This document shows, in pieces, positions 1 to 6,337 of a stretch of DNA of 15,421 nucleotides. Every line of letters starts with the position of its first letter. Position 1 is the stretch's first letter. The translations under genes and the position numbers were made by a program. Origin of the DNA: UMGS973 sp963609975 (GTDB lineage: Bacteria > Bacillota > Clostridia > Peptostreptococcales > Anaerovoracaceae). The stretch lies in assembly GCA_963609975.1 (NCBI GenBank), contig CAVDMD010000054.1:1-15421 (forward strand). Direction: 5' to 3'. The notes under the pieces are model-generated. The model saw nothing but the letters and a program-made list of their open reading frames with translations. It was not told where the DNA came from and searched no databases.

Positions 1-268
1 AGATACCGAAGCCGCCTAAGCAGTCAATGAACTCTGTACCGTAAGCATCTCTGAATACTTCGCCTTCGTCTTCCCATTCTACGAATGCTGAGTCAGTTGA
101 TACTGATTTTCTGTATTCTAACCAGCCAGGGTTTACGTTTTCGTTGAAGTTTGCGATTGATTCCTTAATCATAGCTTCTTTCTGAGCATCTGTTAAAGCG
201 TCAGCTTCAATCATACCAACTACTTTTTTAGCTTCTTCTAAAGCTAACTTCATGTTTCTTTCAGTCAT
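1..268 (-). CDS. patA: putrescine aminotransferase, N-terminal part (runs off the left edge)
   Basis: Only the first 89 codons are present. The reading frame is open from an ATG at 268 down to base 1, and GGAG lies 7 bases upstream of the ATG. The translation contains NVNPGWLEYRKSV and ends in EFIDCLGGFGI, which closely resembles the N-terminus of Escherichia coli PatA/YgjG (an NPGFLEYRKSV segment and EFIDCLGGFGIFN). Enzymes of this class III, PLP-dependent family move the amino group of putrescine to 2-oxoglutarate, giving 4-aminobutanal in polyamine catabolism. The PLP lysine and catalytic core lie outside the window, so a related class III aminotransferase acting on another diamine or on ornithine cannot be excluded. 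The codon use (TTA for Leu, GCT for Ala) is more AT-rich than in the hydrogenase genes. A promoter lies directly upstream. Confidence 0.8.
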   Translation of the reverse strand, partial: MTERNMKLALEEAKKVVGMIEADALTDAQKEAMIKESIANFNENVNPGWLEYRKSVSTDSAFVEWEDEGEVFRDAYGTEFIDCLGGFGI

Positions 269-333
269 TTTACTATCTCCTTTTTCAAATAATTCCATTA
301 CCGTCCGACGTCTCGACGGCCGCGTATAGCTAA

Positions 334-362
334 ATTATATAATCATATTCGGGCACACGCAA
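334..362 (-). promoter_or_regulatory. sigma-A-type promoter of the putrescine aminotransferase gene
   Basis: On the minus strand, TTGCGT (362-357) and a perfect TATAAT (339-334) are separated by 17 bases. This predicts a start near 327 and a leader of about 60 nt. The leader carries a GC-rich 5-bp inverted repeat, CCGTC/GACGG (301-319), just ahead of the ribosome binding site. A 5-bp inverted repeat, AATTG-TGTG-CAATT (376-389), sits 13 bases upstream of the -35 and could be a regulator site. Confidence 0.65.
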
Positions 363-534
363 TAGATTTGGTTAGAATTGTGTGCAATTTTCTGTTTTTT
401 TCAAACATTCTCTATTCATTTGCTCCTCTATGAGCTGCTCCGATTACTTCATTGCTTTTTTCGAGATCTGTGATCGGAACTGTATTCTTCTATATTTCTT
501 TATTTTTGCACCTGTAATATGGTACTGCAAACAA

Positions 535-574
535 AAACACCTCAAAGATGTCAGTTTGTCCTTGAGATGTTTTT
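535..574 (-). terminator. terminator of the SPFH/TM2/Ltp operon
   Basis: On the minus strand, ACATCTCAAG pairs with CTTTGAGGTGT across a 13-nt loop (about 10 pairs with G-U wobbles). It is followed by TTTTTG and lies just past the TAG at 582-584. The plus-strand copy also ends in a run of seven T, so the hairpin could act in both directions. Confidence 0.7.
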
Positions 575-581
575 TTGTCCG

Positions 582-1136
582 CTATTTTATATAGTCAATG
601 TCTATCGAATAGCCCATTATTTCTCCGACATCTGTTACTTTGCCCCCTACCGTAACATCATCGCCTGTACTCAGCTCCTTTACCTTGTCCAGCTGTTCAT
701 CAGACTTGATATAGCACATAATTCCCACTATAGCCCACTCGTCATCAGGGTCTGTCAGAGAAATATAACTGCCGTCGGAGTCAATATTGCTCAGTTCACC
801 TGTTATTTCTATATACTGATCAATATATTTGTCTTTTGCAGACGCTGCATTGCTGTCTAAGTCGTCATTCATTGTTGCAATATCATAGCCGGTATATTCA
901 ATAGTTTCTTCCTCTGCTGCCTTGCTTGCCGAATTGTCGGTTTGAGGTTCTTCATCTCCTCCGCTTGTTGCAGCTCCTATAATGCCAAACACTACAATAA
1001 CACATAGAATTATAAACCATGCTCTTTTGTAGACAGGTTTCCTGTTATTAGCGCCGCACTGCGGACAAATCGTTGAATTGCCCGGAAGCTGACCGGCACA
1101 GTTTTTGCAATATCTGATTTTAGGTTCTTTAGCCAT
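582..1136 (-). CDS. membrane protein with zinc ribbon and OB-fold (tRNA_anti-like) domain
   Basis: The protein has 184 aa. An N-terminal zinc ribbon carries C10-x2-C13 and C24-x2-C27, one transmembrane helix spans about 39-57, and an acidic Asp/Glu/Ser-rich linker covers about 59-80. A C-terminal domain (about 83-184) has the pattern of the tRNA_anti-like OB-fold family: a KYIDQYIEITGEL strand followed by a GDDVTVGGKV strand near the end. Such proteins are usually uncharacterised envelope proteins, and the OB-like fold then probably lies outside the membrane. ATG at 1136 is preceded by GGAGG. This is the last gene of the operon, 13 bases after the SPFH gene, and a hairpin terminator follows it. 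The protein shares its zinc-ribbon-plus-membrane layout with the TM2 protein two genes upstream. The molecular role is unknown. Confidence 0.75.
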   Translation of the reverse strand: MAKEPKIRYCKNCAGQLPGNSTICPQCGANNRKPVYKRAWFIILCVIVVFGIIGAATSGGDEEPQTDNSASKAAEEETIEYTGYDIATMNDDLDSNAASAKDKYIDQYIEITGELSNIDSDGSYISLTDPDDEWAIVGIMCYIKSDEQLDKVKELSTGDDVTVGGKVTDVGEIMGYSIDIDYIK

Positions 1137-1149
1137 TTTCTTCCTCCAT

Positions 1150-2130
1150 TTATTTTTCTAAAATTGATTTTTTCTCAAGTTCAAATTCTTCCTGTGTTAA
1201 AATTCCTTCATCAAGAAGTGCTTTTATTTCACGCAGCTGTTCAGCTTTGCTCCTGGTCGGCTTATCTGTATTCATTGTTTCCTGAATATTTTTTGTCAGT
1301 GTATTTCCGACAGCCAAGCCTGCCCCAAGACCTGCCAGACCGCCCTCCTGTTTAGAAGCGTCTCTCATTGCTCTCGCAGTCTGGTACTGCATGAATGTCG
1401 CCATATCCCGTTTAGCCATTCCAATGCCGGACTGCTCATCAATCAGCTTTTCAACTTCGTCAGGCAAAGAAATATTTTCAATAATAATATCACTAAATTC
1501 TATGCCGATTATTCCGGTGCTTTCATTCAGGCGTTGCTGAATTGCAGTTGAAAGTTTTCGATATTCTGTTGCAAGATCCAGCACTGTCATTTCGCACTCT
1601 CCAAGCACCACCGAAAAAGTTTCTGTAACCATAGAGGACAAATACTCAACAATATCGTATGTTAATACAATGCCTTTCGTACCAAATATCTCCGCCATGA
1701 ATTTAGCTGTGTCAACAATTCTGAAAGCAAATTTTCCAAAGGCACGCACCCTGACCATGTTAAATTCTTTATCTCTCATCATGACAGGATTTTTGGTTGC
1801 CCACTTGTTGTCAACAAACTGCCTTGTGCTTACAAAGTAAACATCCGAGATTACAGGCGACACAAACAGCGCAGGAAAAGCTTTTAAGCTTGATAATACA
1901 GGGAAATTTTCCGTCGTAAGCGAATATGTGCCCGGATACATTACATCTGCAAGTCTGCCGCCTTTAAGAAAAACCGCACATTGACTTTCACGAACAATAA
2001 CTTTTGTGCCCTGCTTTAATTCATTGTCTCCGCTTTTTCTGCCGTACTTGAAAACAACCAGCTTGTTGCTCTCATCGACAAACTCAATTACATCGGCAAA
2101 CTGACTCCTTACTGCATTTAATAAGCCCAT
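1150..2130 (-). CDS. SPFH-domain protein with C-terminal SHOCT motif, YdjI-like
   Basis: The protein has 326 aa. Residues about 20-235 resemble the YdjI/'virion core protein' branch of the SPFH (stomatin/prohibitin/flotillin/HflK) superfamily, with segments such as FKYGRKSGDNELKQGTKVIV, YPGTYSLTTENFP and the helical stretch EVEKLIDEQSGIGMAKRDM. A Gly/Ala-rich linker (264-275) follows, then a C-terminal SHOCT helix pair at about 295-325 (KAEQLREIKALLDEGILTQE). There is no signal peptide or clear membrane helix, so it is probably a cytoplasmic scaffold peripheral to the membrane. In Bacillus subtilis, YdjI is encoded with PspA, YdjG and YdjH in a membrane-stress operon. Here no PspA gene is visible. 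ATG at 2130 has AAGGAG upstream, 15 bases after the TM2 gene. A scaffold for the flanking zinc-ribbon membrane proteins is an inference. Confidence 0.85.
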   Translation of the reverse strand: MGLLNAVRSQFADVIEFVDESNKLVVFKYGRKSGDNELKQGTKVIVRESQCAVFLKGGRLADVMYPGTYSLTTENFPVLSSLKAFPALFVSPVISDVYFVSTRQFVDNKWATKNPVMMRDKEFNMVRVRAFGKFAFRIVDTAKFMAEIFGTKGIVLTYDIVEYLSSMVTETFSVVLGECEMTVLDLATEYRKLSTAIQQRLNESTGIIGIEFSDIIIENISLPDEVEKLIDEQSGIGMAKRDMATFMQYQTARAMRDASKQEGGLAGLGAGLAVGNTLTKNIQETMNTDKPTRSKAEQLREIKALLDEGILTQEEFELEKKSILEK

Positions 2131-2145
2131 TGGATATGCTCCTTT

Positions 2146-2517
2146 CTACTGCTGCAATGGAAGGTCAAAGCTGTCTCTGAAACTGCCAGTAGCGATAAGA
2201 ATTACATCTACAATCCATCCTATGCCAAAAAGTCCGCAGGTAAACAAATACAAGATACCTGTGCCTATTTTGCCCACATAAAATCTGTGGATTCCCCAAT
2301 ATCCTAAGAAAATGCACAATAGTAATGCGGCCACTTTGCTTTTTCGGCTTACCCCGGTAATCACACCGCTGTTTATAGTGTTCTGATTGTTAAACTGTGT
2401 CTGCACACCTGCATTCTGCTGAGGTGCAACCGGCACATCAGCTGTCGCATTATGACCGCAATAACCGCAAATATTATTTTCCATCGGTGCTCCGCACACC
2501 GGACATTTTATTTCCAT
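2146..2517 (-). CDS. zinc-ribbon TM2-domain membrane protein
   Basis: The protein has 123 aa. A zinc ribbon at the N-terminus has C5-x2-C8 and C17-x2-C20. It is followed by a Gln/Asn-rich linker (about 32-52) and a TM2 domain (about 60-110) with the hallmark LLCIFLGYWGIHRFYVGK, a turn and a second hydrophobic helix, FGIGWIVDVILI. TM2 domains form a pair of membrane helices of unknown biochemical role, often in small proteins paired with zinc ribbons. ATG at 2517 is preceded by GGGAGG. The gene sits between the Ltp-repeat protein (30 bases upstream) and the SPFH gene, and its TAG lies inside the leader of the SPFH gene, so co-transcription is very likely. The domain call is firm; the function is not known. 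Confidence 0.85.
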   Translation of the reverse strand: MEIKCPVCGAPMENNICGYCGHNATADVPVAPQQNAGVQTQFNNQNTINSGVITGVSRKSKVAALLLCIFLGYWGIHRFYVGKIGTGILYLFTCGLFGIGWIVDVILIATGSFRDSFDLPLQQ

Positions 2518-2547
2518 ACTTATCCTCCCAGGCCTTGTACTTGCTAT

Positions 2548-3324
2548 TTATTCAAGATGATCCACCGCATACTGTGCCTGCTCTGCTGTGAATTTCTCAC
2601 CGTATTCAGATATCAGCTGATTATATACAGCATCTTTTGACATTGCCATAGTAGTGTAATATGACTTGGCTTTTGCAAGCGCATTTTTGTTCCAGTCAGC
2701 CTTGATATTGTCAATAGCATACTGCGCCTGTTCTGTTGTAAATTTTTCACCATATTCAGAGGTCAGCTGCTCATATATACCCGCCTTTGACATATGCATT
2801 GTATCAGAATACGATTCTGCTTTTTTCAATGCGTTTTTGTTCCAGTCGGCTTTAACATTATCAACGGCATACTGCGCTGCATCTGCAGGGAATTTCTCAC
2901 CGTATTCAGATGTCAGCTGCTCATATATTTTTGCCTTTGACATATGCATCAGATCTGAATATGTCTTTGCTTTTTTCAGTGCATTTTTGTATTCCTGAGG
3001 CACAGCTTTTGTCACTGTCACCGTACAGGTATATTTCTTGCCGCCCACTTTAGCTGTAATCCTGGCTGTCCCTGCTTTTTTGGCAGTTACCTTTGCCTTG
3101 TATTTGCCTGTGGAACTTACCGTCGCAACAGACTTTTTGCTGCTGGACCATTTAACAGTCTTGCCTGTCCCTGTAATTTTTAACGTCACAGATGAGCCTG
3201 CATCAACCGTTACCGCTTTTTTGCTGATTTTAACAGTTGCTGCGGATGCTGTCACTGCGGTAGCCATAATCAGTGTTATTATCATCACAAAAATTACAGC
3301 CAAATTGGTTTTTTTGTTTTTCAT
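2548..3324 (-). CDS. secreted protein with bacterial Ig-like domain and three Ltp repeats
   Basis: The protein has 258 aa. A signal peptide has a Lys-rich start, a hydrophobic core at about 8-26 and a likely Ala-X-Ala cleavage site near residue 28. There is no Cys, hence no lipobox. Residues about 30-106 form a bacterial Ig-like group 2 (Big_2) domain with the typical VKWSSSKKSVATVSSTGKYK and TARITAKVGGKKY strands. Residues 114-258 are three copies of a 50-residue unit (starts 114, 164, 214) built on NALKKAK-YSD-MHMSKA-IYEQLTSEYGEKF-AQYAVDN, which matches the Ltp (host cell surface-exposed lipoprotein, PF07553) repeat. The founding member, from the Streptococcus thermophilus phage TP-J34 prophage, blocks phage DNA injection from the cell surface. 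The same repeat also occurs in chromosomal proteins of unknown role. ATG at 3324 follows AAGGAGG. It is first in a four-gene operon. Confidence 0.85.
   Translation of the reverse strand: MKNKKTNLAVIFVMIITLIMATAVTASAATVKISKKAVTVDAGSSVTLKITGTGKTVKWSSSKKSVATVSSTGKYKAKVTAKKAGTARITAKVGGKKYTCTVTVTKAVPQEYKNALKKAKTYSDLMHMSKAKIYEQLTSEYGEKFPADAAQYAVDNVKADWNKNALKKAESYSDTMHMSKAGIYEQLTSEYGEKFTTEQAQYAIDNIKADWNKNALAKAKSYYTTMAMSKDAVYNQLISEYGEKFTAEQAQYAVDHLE
2551..2985 (-). repeat. three tandem 150-bp in-frame repeats coding for Ltp units
   Basis: Units lie at 2985-2836, 2835-2686 and 2685-2551, the last lacking its 5-residue linker. The period is exactly 50 codons. The linker KADWNK is identical between units 1-2 and 2-3, and unit 3 is the most diverged (MAMSKDAVYNQLISEYGEKF). 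The pattern points to internal duplication rather than chance similarity. Confidence 0.85.
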
Positions 3325-3358
3325 AGTTTCCTCCTTGAATTTGTATACCCCTATCTGA

Positions 3359-3367
3359 ATTATAGCA
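3359..3367 (-). promoter_or_regulatory. extended -10 promoter of the Ltp/TM2/SPFH operon
   Basis: The minus strand reads TGCTATAAT (3367-3359): a perfect TATAAT with an upstream TG in extended -10 position and no good -35. The predicted start is near 3352, giving a leader of about 28 nt that contains AAGGAGG. It lies 21 bases from the palindrome at 3388-3409. Confidence 0.55.
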
Positions 3368-3387
3368 TACTAACTTCAGCCAGACGA

Positions 3388-3409
3388 CATATTTTTTGAA
3401 AAAAATATG
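3388..3409. promoter_or_regulatory. 22-bp palindrome between divergent genes, candidate operator
   Basis: CATATTTTTT and AAAAAATATG form a perfect 10-bp inverted repeat around a 2-bp centre. It lies between the extended -10 of the minus-strand operon and the XRE gene that starts at 3442, in the upstream or -35 region of the former. The position suits autoregulation by the adjacent HTH protein. No U-tract or gene end makes a terminator likely here. Confidence 0.5.
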
Positions 3410-3441
3410 AAATAATCGTGTTCAGAAAGGAGTGATATACT

Positions 3442-3681
3442 TTGAACAGCAGATATTCCAAGGAACAGTTATCTCTGACTGTCAGAAAAAACATACGCAA
3501 GTATCGTCTTATGCGAAAGTATACGCTCCAGGAGCTTGCCGACCTGACAGGCCTTACGCACGGTTATGTTCGCGATCTTGAATGTCTGTCAATTGACAAG
3601 ACCCCGCTTCTTGAAACCATAGGCAAATTTGCAGATGCACTGGAAATCGACATAAGGCAGCTCTTTGACGATATAAACTGA
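3442..3681 (+). CDS. small XRE-family HTH transcriptional regulator
   Basis: The protein has 79 aa and is almost entirely a Cro/C1-type helix-turn-helix domain (about 10-75). It carries the pattern IRKYRLMRKYTLQELADLTG, a recognition helix around LTHGYVRDLE (38-47) and the closing helix DALEIDIRQLFD. The start is TTG at 3442, supported by AAAGGAG at 3426-3432; no in-frame ATG or GTG fits better. Single-domain regulators of this size are common in mobile elements and defence or stress loci. It is transcribed divergently from the Ltp/TM2/SPFH operon with a 22-bp palindrome between, so it is probably a local repressor of that operon and of itself. It is not co-directional by accident with hydC: 259 bases and a separate promoter separate them. 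Confidence 0.8.
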   Translation: MNSRYSKEQLSLTVRKNIRKYRLMRKYTLQELADLTGLTHGYVRDLECLSIDKTPLLETIGKFADALEIDIRQLFDDIN

Positions 3682-3696
3682 GCACATTTCTCCAGA

Positions 3697-3717
3697 CAGG
3701 TATCCCTGCCGTTTTTT
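3697..3717 (+). terminator. weak terminator-like hairpin after the XRE gene
   Basis: CAGG-TATC-CCTG (3697-3708) is followed by GCCG and TTTTTT (3712-3717). The stem has only 4 pairs, so the call is tentative. Confidence 0.3.
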
Positions 3718-3860
3718 CTCCGGTATTCACCTCTTTGATTCTTTTGCAGGCTCCAAATAGCACATTTGTTATTTTACCCCTCTTTACAGCCCTCTCATTT
3801 CCCTAAATACTGGATGTTTTTTAACTTGTTTGTCTTTTTTGCAGTTGTCAGATTATTCTC

Positions 3861-3890
3861 TTGATGTATACAGTATTCGTCTGATAAAAT
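3861..3890 (+). promoter_or_regulatory. probable promoter of the hydCBA operon
   Basis: TTGATG (3861-3866) and TAAAAT (3885-3890) have an 18-base spacer, with TG one base before the -10 (TGATAAAAT, extended -10). An alternative overlapping pair is TTGTCA (3845-3850) with TATACA (3867-3872) and a 16-base spacer. Either gives a leader of about 45-65 nt. The rest of 3682-3860 is T/C-rich with no gene seen. No clear Rex or FNR half-site pair was recognised. Confidence 0.5.
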
Positions 3891-3940
3891 TCACTGTATA
3901 AGAAGTAGTAATTATTTTATAACAGAAAGGAGTTTACTCC

Positions 3941-4438
3941 ATGACATCAAATTGCACAGGATGTTCAAACGAAATGGAAAAGAAGCTTCAGGAGATAATC
4001 GCAAAGCACAAAAACACTCGCGGCGCGCTGATTCAGGTGCTCCACGAAGCACAGGGCATTTACGGCTATCTGCCTCTGGAGGTTCAGCTCAAAATCTCAG
4101 AGGGTCTTAACATACCTCTTGCAGAAGTTTACGGCGTTGTAAGCTTTTACACTCAGTTCACGACAAATCCCAAGGGCAAATACAGAGTCAGCGTCTGTAT
4201 GGGTACCGCCTGCTATGTCAAGGGGTCACAGGAAATCCTCGACAAATTCAAAGAAAAACTGGGTATCGACATCGGCGAATGCACAGAGGACGGCACATTC
4301 TCACTTGATGCCTGCCGCTGCATAGGCGCCTGCGGTCTTGCTCCGGTTGTGACTGTAAACGATGATGTTTACGGCAAGCTCAATGCCGATATGGTTGAAG
4401 ATATTCTTAAAAAATATGAAGAGGAGGCAGGTCAGTGA
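3941..4438 (+). CDS. hydC: NADH-linked [FeFe]-hydrogenase subunit HydC (NuoE-like, [2Fe-2S])
   Basis: The protein has 165 aa, the usual length for NuoE/HydC. A helical N-terminal part (10-75) has the family segment GALIQVLHEAQGIYGYLP and VYGVVSFYTQF. The thioredoxin-like [2Fe-2S] domain follows with ligands C86 and C91 (VCMGTACYVKG) and C127 and C131 (CRCIGACGLAP); C125 is an extra Cys. HydC passes electrons between the flavin subunit HydB and the rest of the complex in the cytoplasm. ATG at 3941 is preceded by AAAGGAG at 3926-3932. The gene opens the hydC-hydB-hydA operon and overlaps hydB by four bases (GTGA). A homologous NuoE-like subunit occurs in complex I and in formate dehydrogenases, but the FeFe catalytic gene two steps downstream settles the assignment. 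Confidence 0.9.
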   Translation: MTSNCTGCSNEMEKKLQEIIAKHKNTRGALIQVLHEAQGIYGYLPLEVQLKISEGLNIPLAEVYGVVSFYTQFTTNPKGKYRVSVCMGTACYVKGSQEILDKFKEKLGIDIGECTEDGTFSLDACRCIGACGLAPVVTVNDDVYGKLNADMVEDILKKYEEEAGQ

Positions 4439-6321
4439 TTAAAAGCAGAGAAGATATAAACAAAATCAGGGAAGCCAAAAAAGCCGACCTTGAAATCCGC
4501 AGAAACAAAGACGCCGTTCCTACACAGGCAGGCGGCAGAATGCACATACTCGTATGCGGCGGCACAGGCTGCACCTCATCTTCTTCAATGAAGATAATCG
4601 AAAAAATGGAAGCCCTGATAGCCGGAAACAATATGGCAGACGAAATCAAGGTCATCAAGACAGGCTGCTTCGGTCTTTGTGCACAGGGTCCGATAATGAT
4701 GATATATCCCGACCATCTGATGTACACACAGGTTCAGCCTGAAGATGTTGAGGAAATATTTGAAAACCACATCAAATGCGGACAGGTTGTCACAAGACTT
4801 CTTGCAGGCAGCCACGAAGGCGAGGAAATTTCAAATGCGCTCGAAAGCGTTGATTTCTTCTCAAGACAGATGAGAGTCGCTCTCAGAAACTGCGGAGCAA
4901 TCAACCCTGAGAATATAGATGAATACATAGCAAGAGACGGCTATCTTGCTCTCGAAAAAGTTATAACTGAGATGACGCCGGAGGAAGTAATCGAGCTTAT
5001 CAAGGCTTCGGGACTTCGCGGCAGAGGCGGCGCAGGCTTTCCTACCGGAGTTAAATGGAGCTTTGCCGCAGCGCAGCAGATTTCGCAGAAATACGTATGC
5101 TGCAACGCCGACGAGGGAGATCCCGGCGCATTCATGGACAGATCAGTCCTTGAGGGCGACCCTCACTCAGTCATCGAGGCCATGGCAATAGCAGCCTATG
5201 CAATAGGCGCCAATCAGGGCTATGTATATGTCAGAGCCGAATACCCTATCGCAGTCGAAAGACTGACAATAGCAATAAATCAGGCCAGAGAATACGGAAT
5301 TTTGGGCGAAGACATCTTCGGTACAGGCTTTGAATTCAATCTTGACATCAGACTTGGCGCAGGAGCTTTCGTATGCGGCGAGGAGACAGCCCTTATGACC
5401 TCTGTAGAGGGCAAAAGAGGCGAACCAAGACCAAGACCTCCTTTCCCTGCTGTCAAGGGACTTTTCGGACAGCCTACAATATTAAACAATGTTGAAACAT
5501 ACGCCAACATCCCCGTAATCATCCTTAAAGGCGCAGAGTGGTTTGCCGGCATCGGTACCGAAAAATCACACGGAACCAAAGTGTTTGCGGTAGGCGGCAA
5601 GATAGAGAACACAGGCCTTGTTGAAATTCCTATGGGAACCACCCTCAGAGAGATAATCTTTGATATAGGCGGCGGTATTCCAAACGGCAAAAAATTCAAG
5701 GCTGCACAGACAGGCGGACCGTCAGGCGGCTGTATTCCGGCTTCGCATCTTGACACCCCTATAGATTATGAATCCCTCATAGCGTTAGGCTCAATGATGG
5801 GTTCGGGCGGACTTATTGTAATGGACGAGGATACCTGCATGGTTGACCTTGCAAAGTTCTTCCTTGAATTTACGGTTGACGAATCCTGCGGCAAATGTCC
5901 TCCTTGCAGAATAGGCACCAAGAGAATGCTTGAAATTCTTACAAGAATCACAGAGGGCAAGGGCGTGCCTGAAGACATCGAAAAACTTGAAATTCTCGCA
6001 AGAGACATCAAGGCCGCCGCACTTTGCGGACTGGGACAGACAGCACCAAACCCTGTACTTTCGACGCTGAGATATTTCAAAGATGAATACATGGCTCACG
6101 TTGTTGACAAAAAATGTCCTGCGGGAGTCTGCAAGTCAATGCTCAAATTCAAGATTGACACAGACGCCTGCAAGAGATGCGGTATCTGTAAAAAGAACTG
6201 CCCTGCCGAGGCGATATCCGGCAGCAGAGAAACTCCGTTTGTTATCGATCAGGACAAATGTATCAAGTGCGGCGTCTGCATAGAGAAATGTCCGTTCAAG
6301 TCAATACTGAAGAACGCATAG
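4435..6321 (+). CDS. hydB: NADH-linked [FeFe]-hydrogenase flavoprotein subunit HydB (NuoF-like)
   Basis: The protein has 628 aa, close to Thermotoga HydB. An N-terminal thioredoxin-like [2Fe-2S] domain uses C41, C46 (CGGTGC) and C78, C82 (CFGLC). The NuoF core binds NAD(P)H through GLRGRGGAGFPTG (193-205) and FMN through GAGAFVCGEETAL (308-320). A [4Fe-4S] site uses C485, C488, C491 and C531. At the C-terminus two ferredoxin-type [4Fe-4S] motifs lie at C579/C582/C585/C589 and C609/C612/C615/C619. This architecture is that of the HydB of electron-bifurcating HydABC enzymes, which couple NADH and reduced ferredoxin to H2; simple NAD(P)-dependent use cannot be ruled out from sequence. The start is GTG at 4435, overlapping the hydC stop, with GAGGAGG 9 bases upstream. 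No separate HndB-like [2Fe-2S] subunit is present, consistent with the fused N-terminal domain. Confidence 0.92.
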   Translation: MIKSREDINKIREAKKADLEIRRNKDAVPTQAGGRMHILVCGGTGCTSSSSMKIIEKMEALIAGNNMADEIKVIKTGCFGLCAQGPIMMIYPDHLMYTQVQPEDVEEIFENHIKCGQVVTRLLAGSHEGEEISNALESVDFFSRQMRVALRNCGAINPENIDEYIARDGYLALEKVITEMTPEEVIELIKASGLRGRGGAGFPTGVKWSFAAAQQISQKYVCCNADEGDPGAFMDRSVLEGDPHSVIEAMAIAAYAIGANQGYVYVRAEYPIAVERLTIAINQAREYGILGEDIFGTGFEFNLDIRLGAGAFVCGEETALMTSVEGKRGEPRPRPPFPAVKGLFGQPTILNNVETYANIPVIILKGAEWFAGIGTEKSHGTKVFAVGGKIENTGLVEIPMGTTLREIIFDIGGGIPNGKKFKAAQTGGPSGGCIPASHLDTPIDYESLIALGSMMGSGGLIVMDEDTCMVDLAKFFLEFTVDESCGKCPPCRIGTKRMLEILTRITEGKGVPEDIEKLEILARDIKAAALCGLGQTAPNPVLSTLRYFKDEYMAHVVDKKCPAGVCKSMLKFKIDTDACKRCGICKKNCPAEAISGSRETPFVIDQDKCIKCGVCIEKCPFKSILKNA

Positions 6322-6337
6322 GAAAGGAGCTGAGACA

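Larger units (their letters stand above)
269..581. other. 313-bp intergenic stretch without a credible gene
   Basis: It holds the leader and promoter of the aminotransferase gene (about 269-362), the small inverted repeat at 376-389, a pyrimidine-rich stretch (about 390-520) and the terminator of the operon to the right (535-574). Short open frames here have no ribosome binding site matched to a recognisable protein, and their composition is F/C/I-rich as expected of non-coding pyrimidine-rich DNA. Confidence 0.6.

Noticed and set aside
382..860. Two plus-strand open frames in and beyond the left intergenic stretch
   Set aside because: They are F/C/I-rich, have no ribosome binding site, and the second runs antisense through the OB-fold gene. 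They read as pyrimidine-rich non-coding DNA and a shadow frame.
5280..5756. 158-codon minus-strand open frame
   Set aside because: It lies antisense within hydB, whose domains and cofactor motifs are complete in the plus frame. It has a Pro/Ser-rich, low-information composition and no ribosome binding site.
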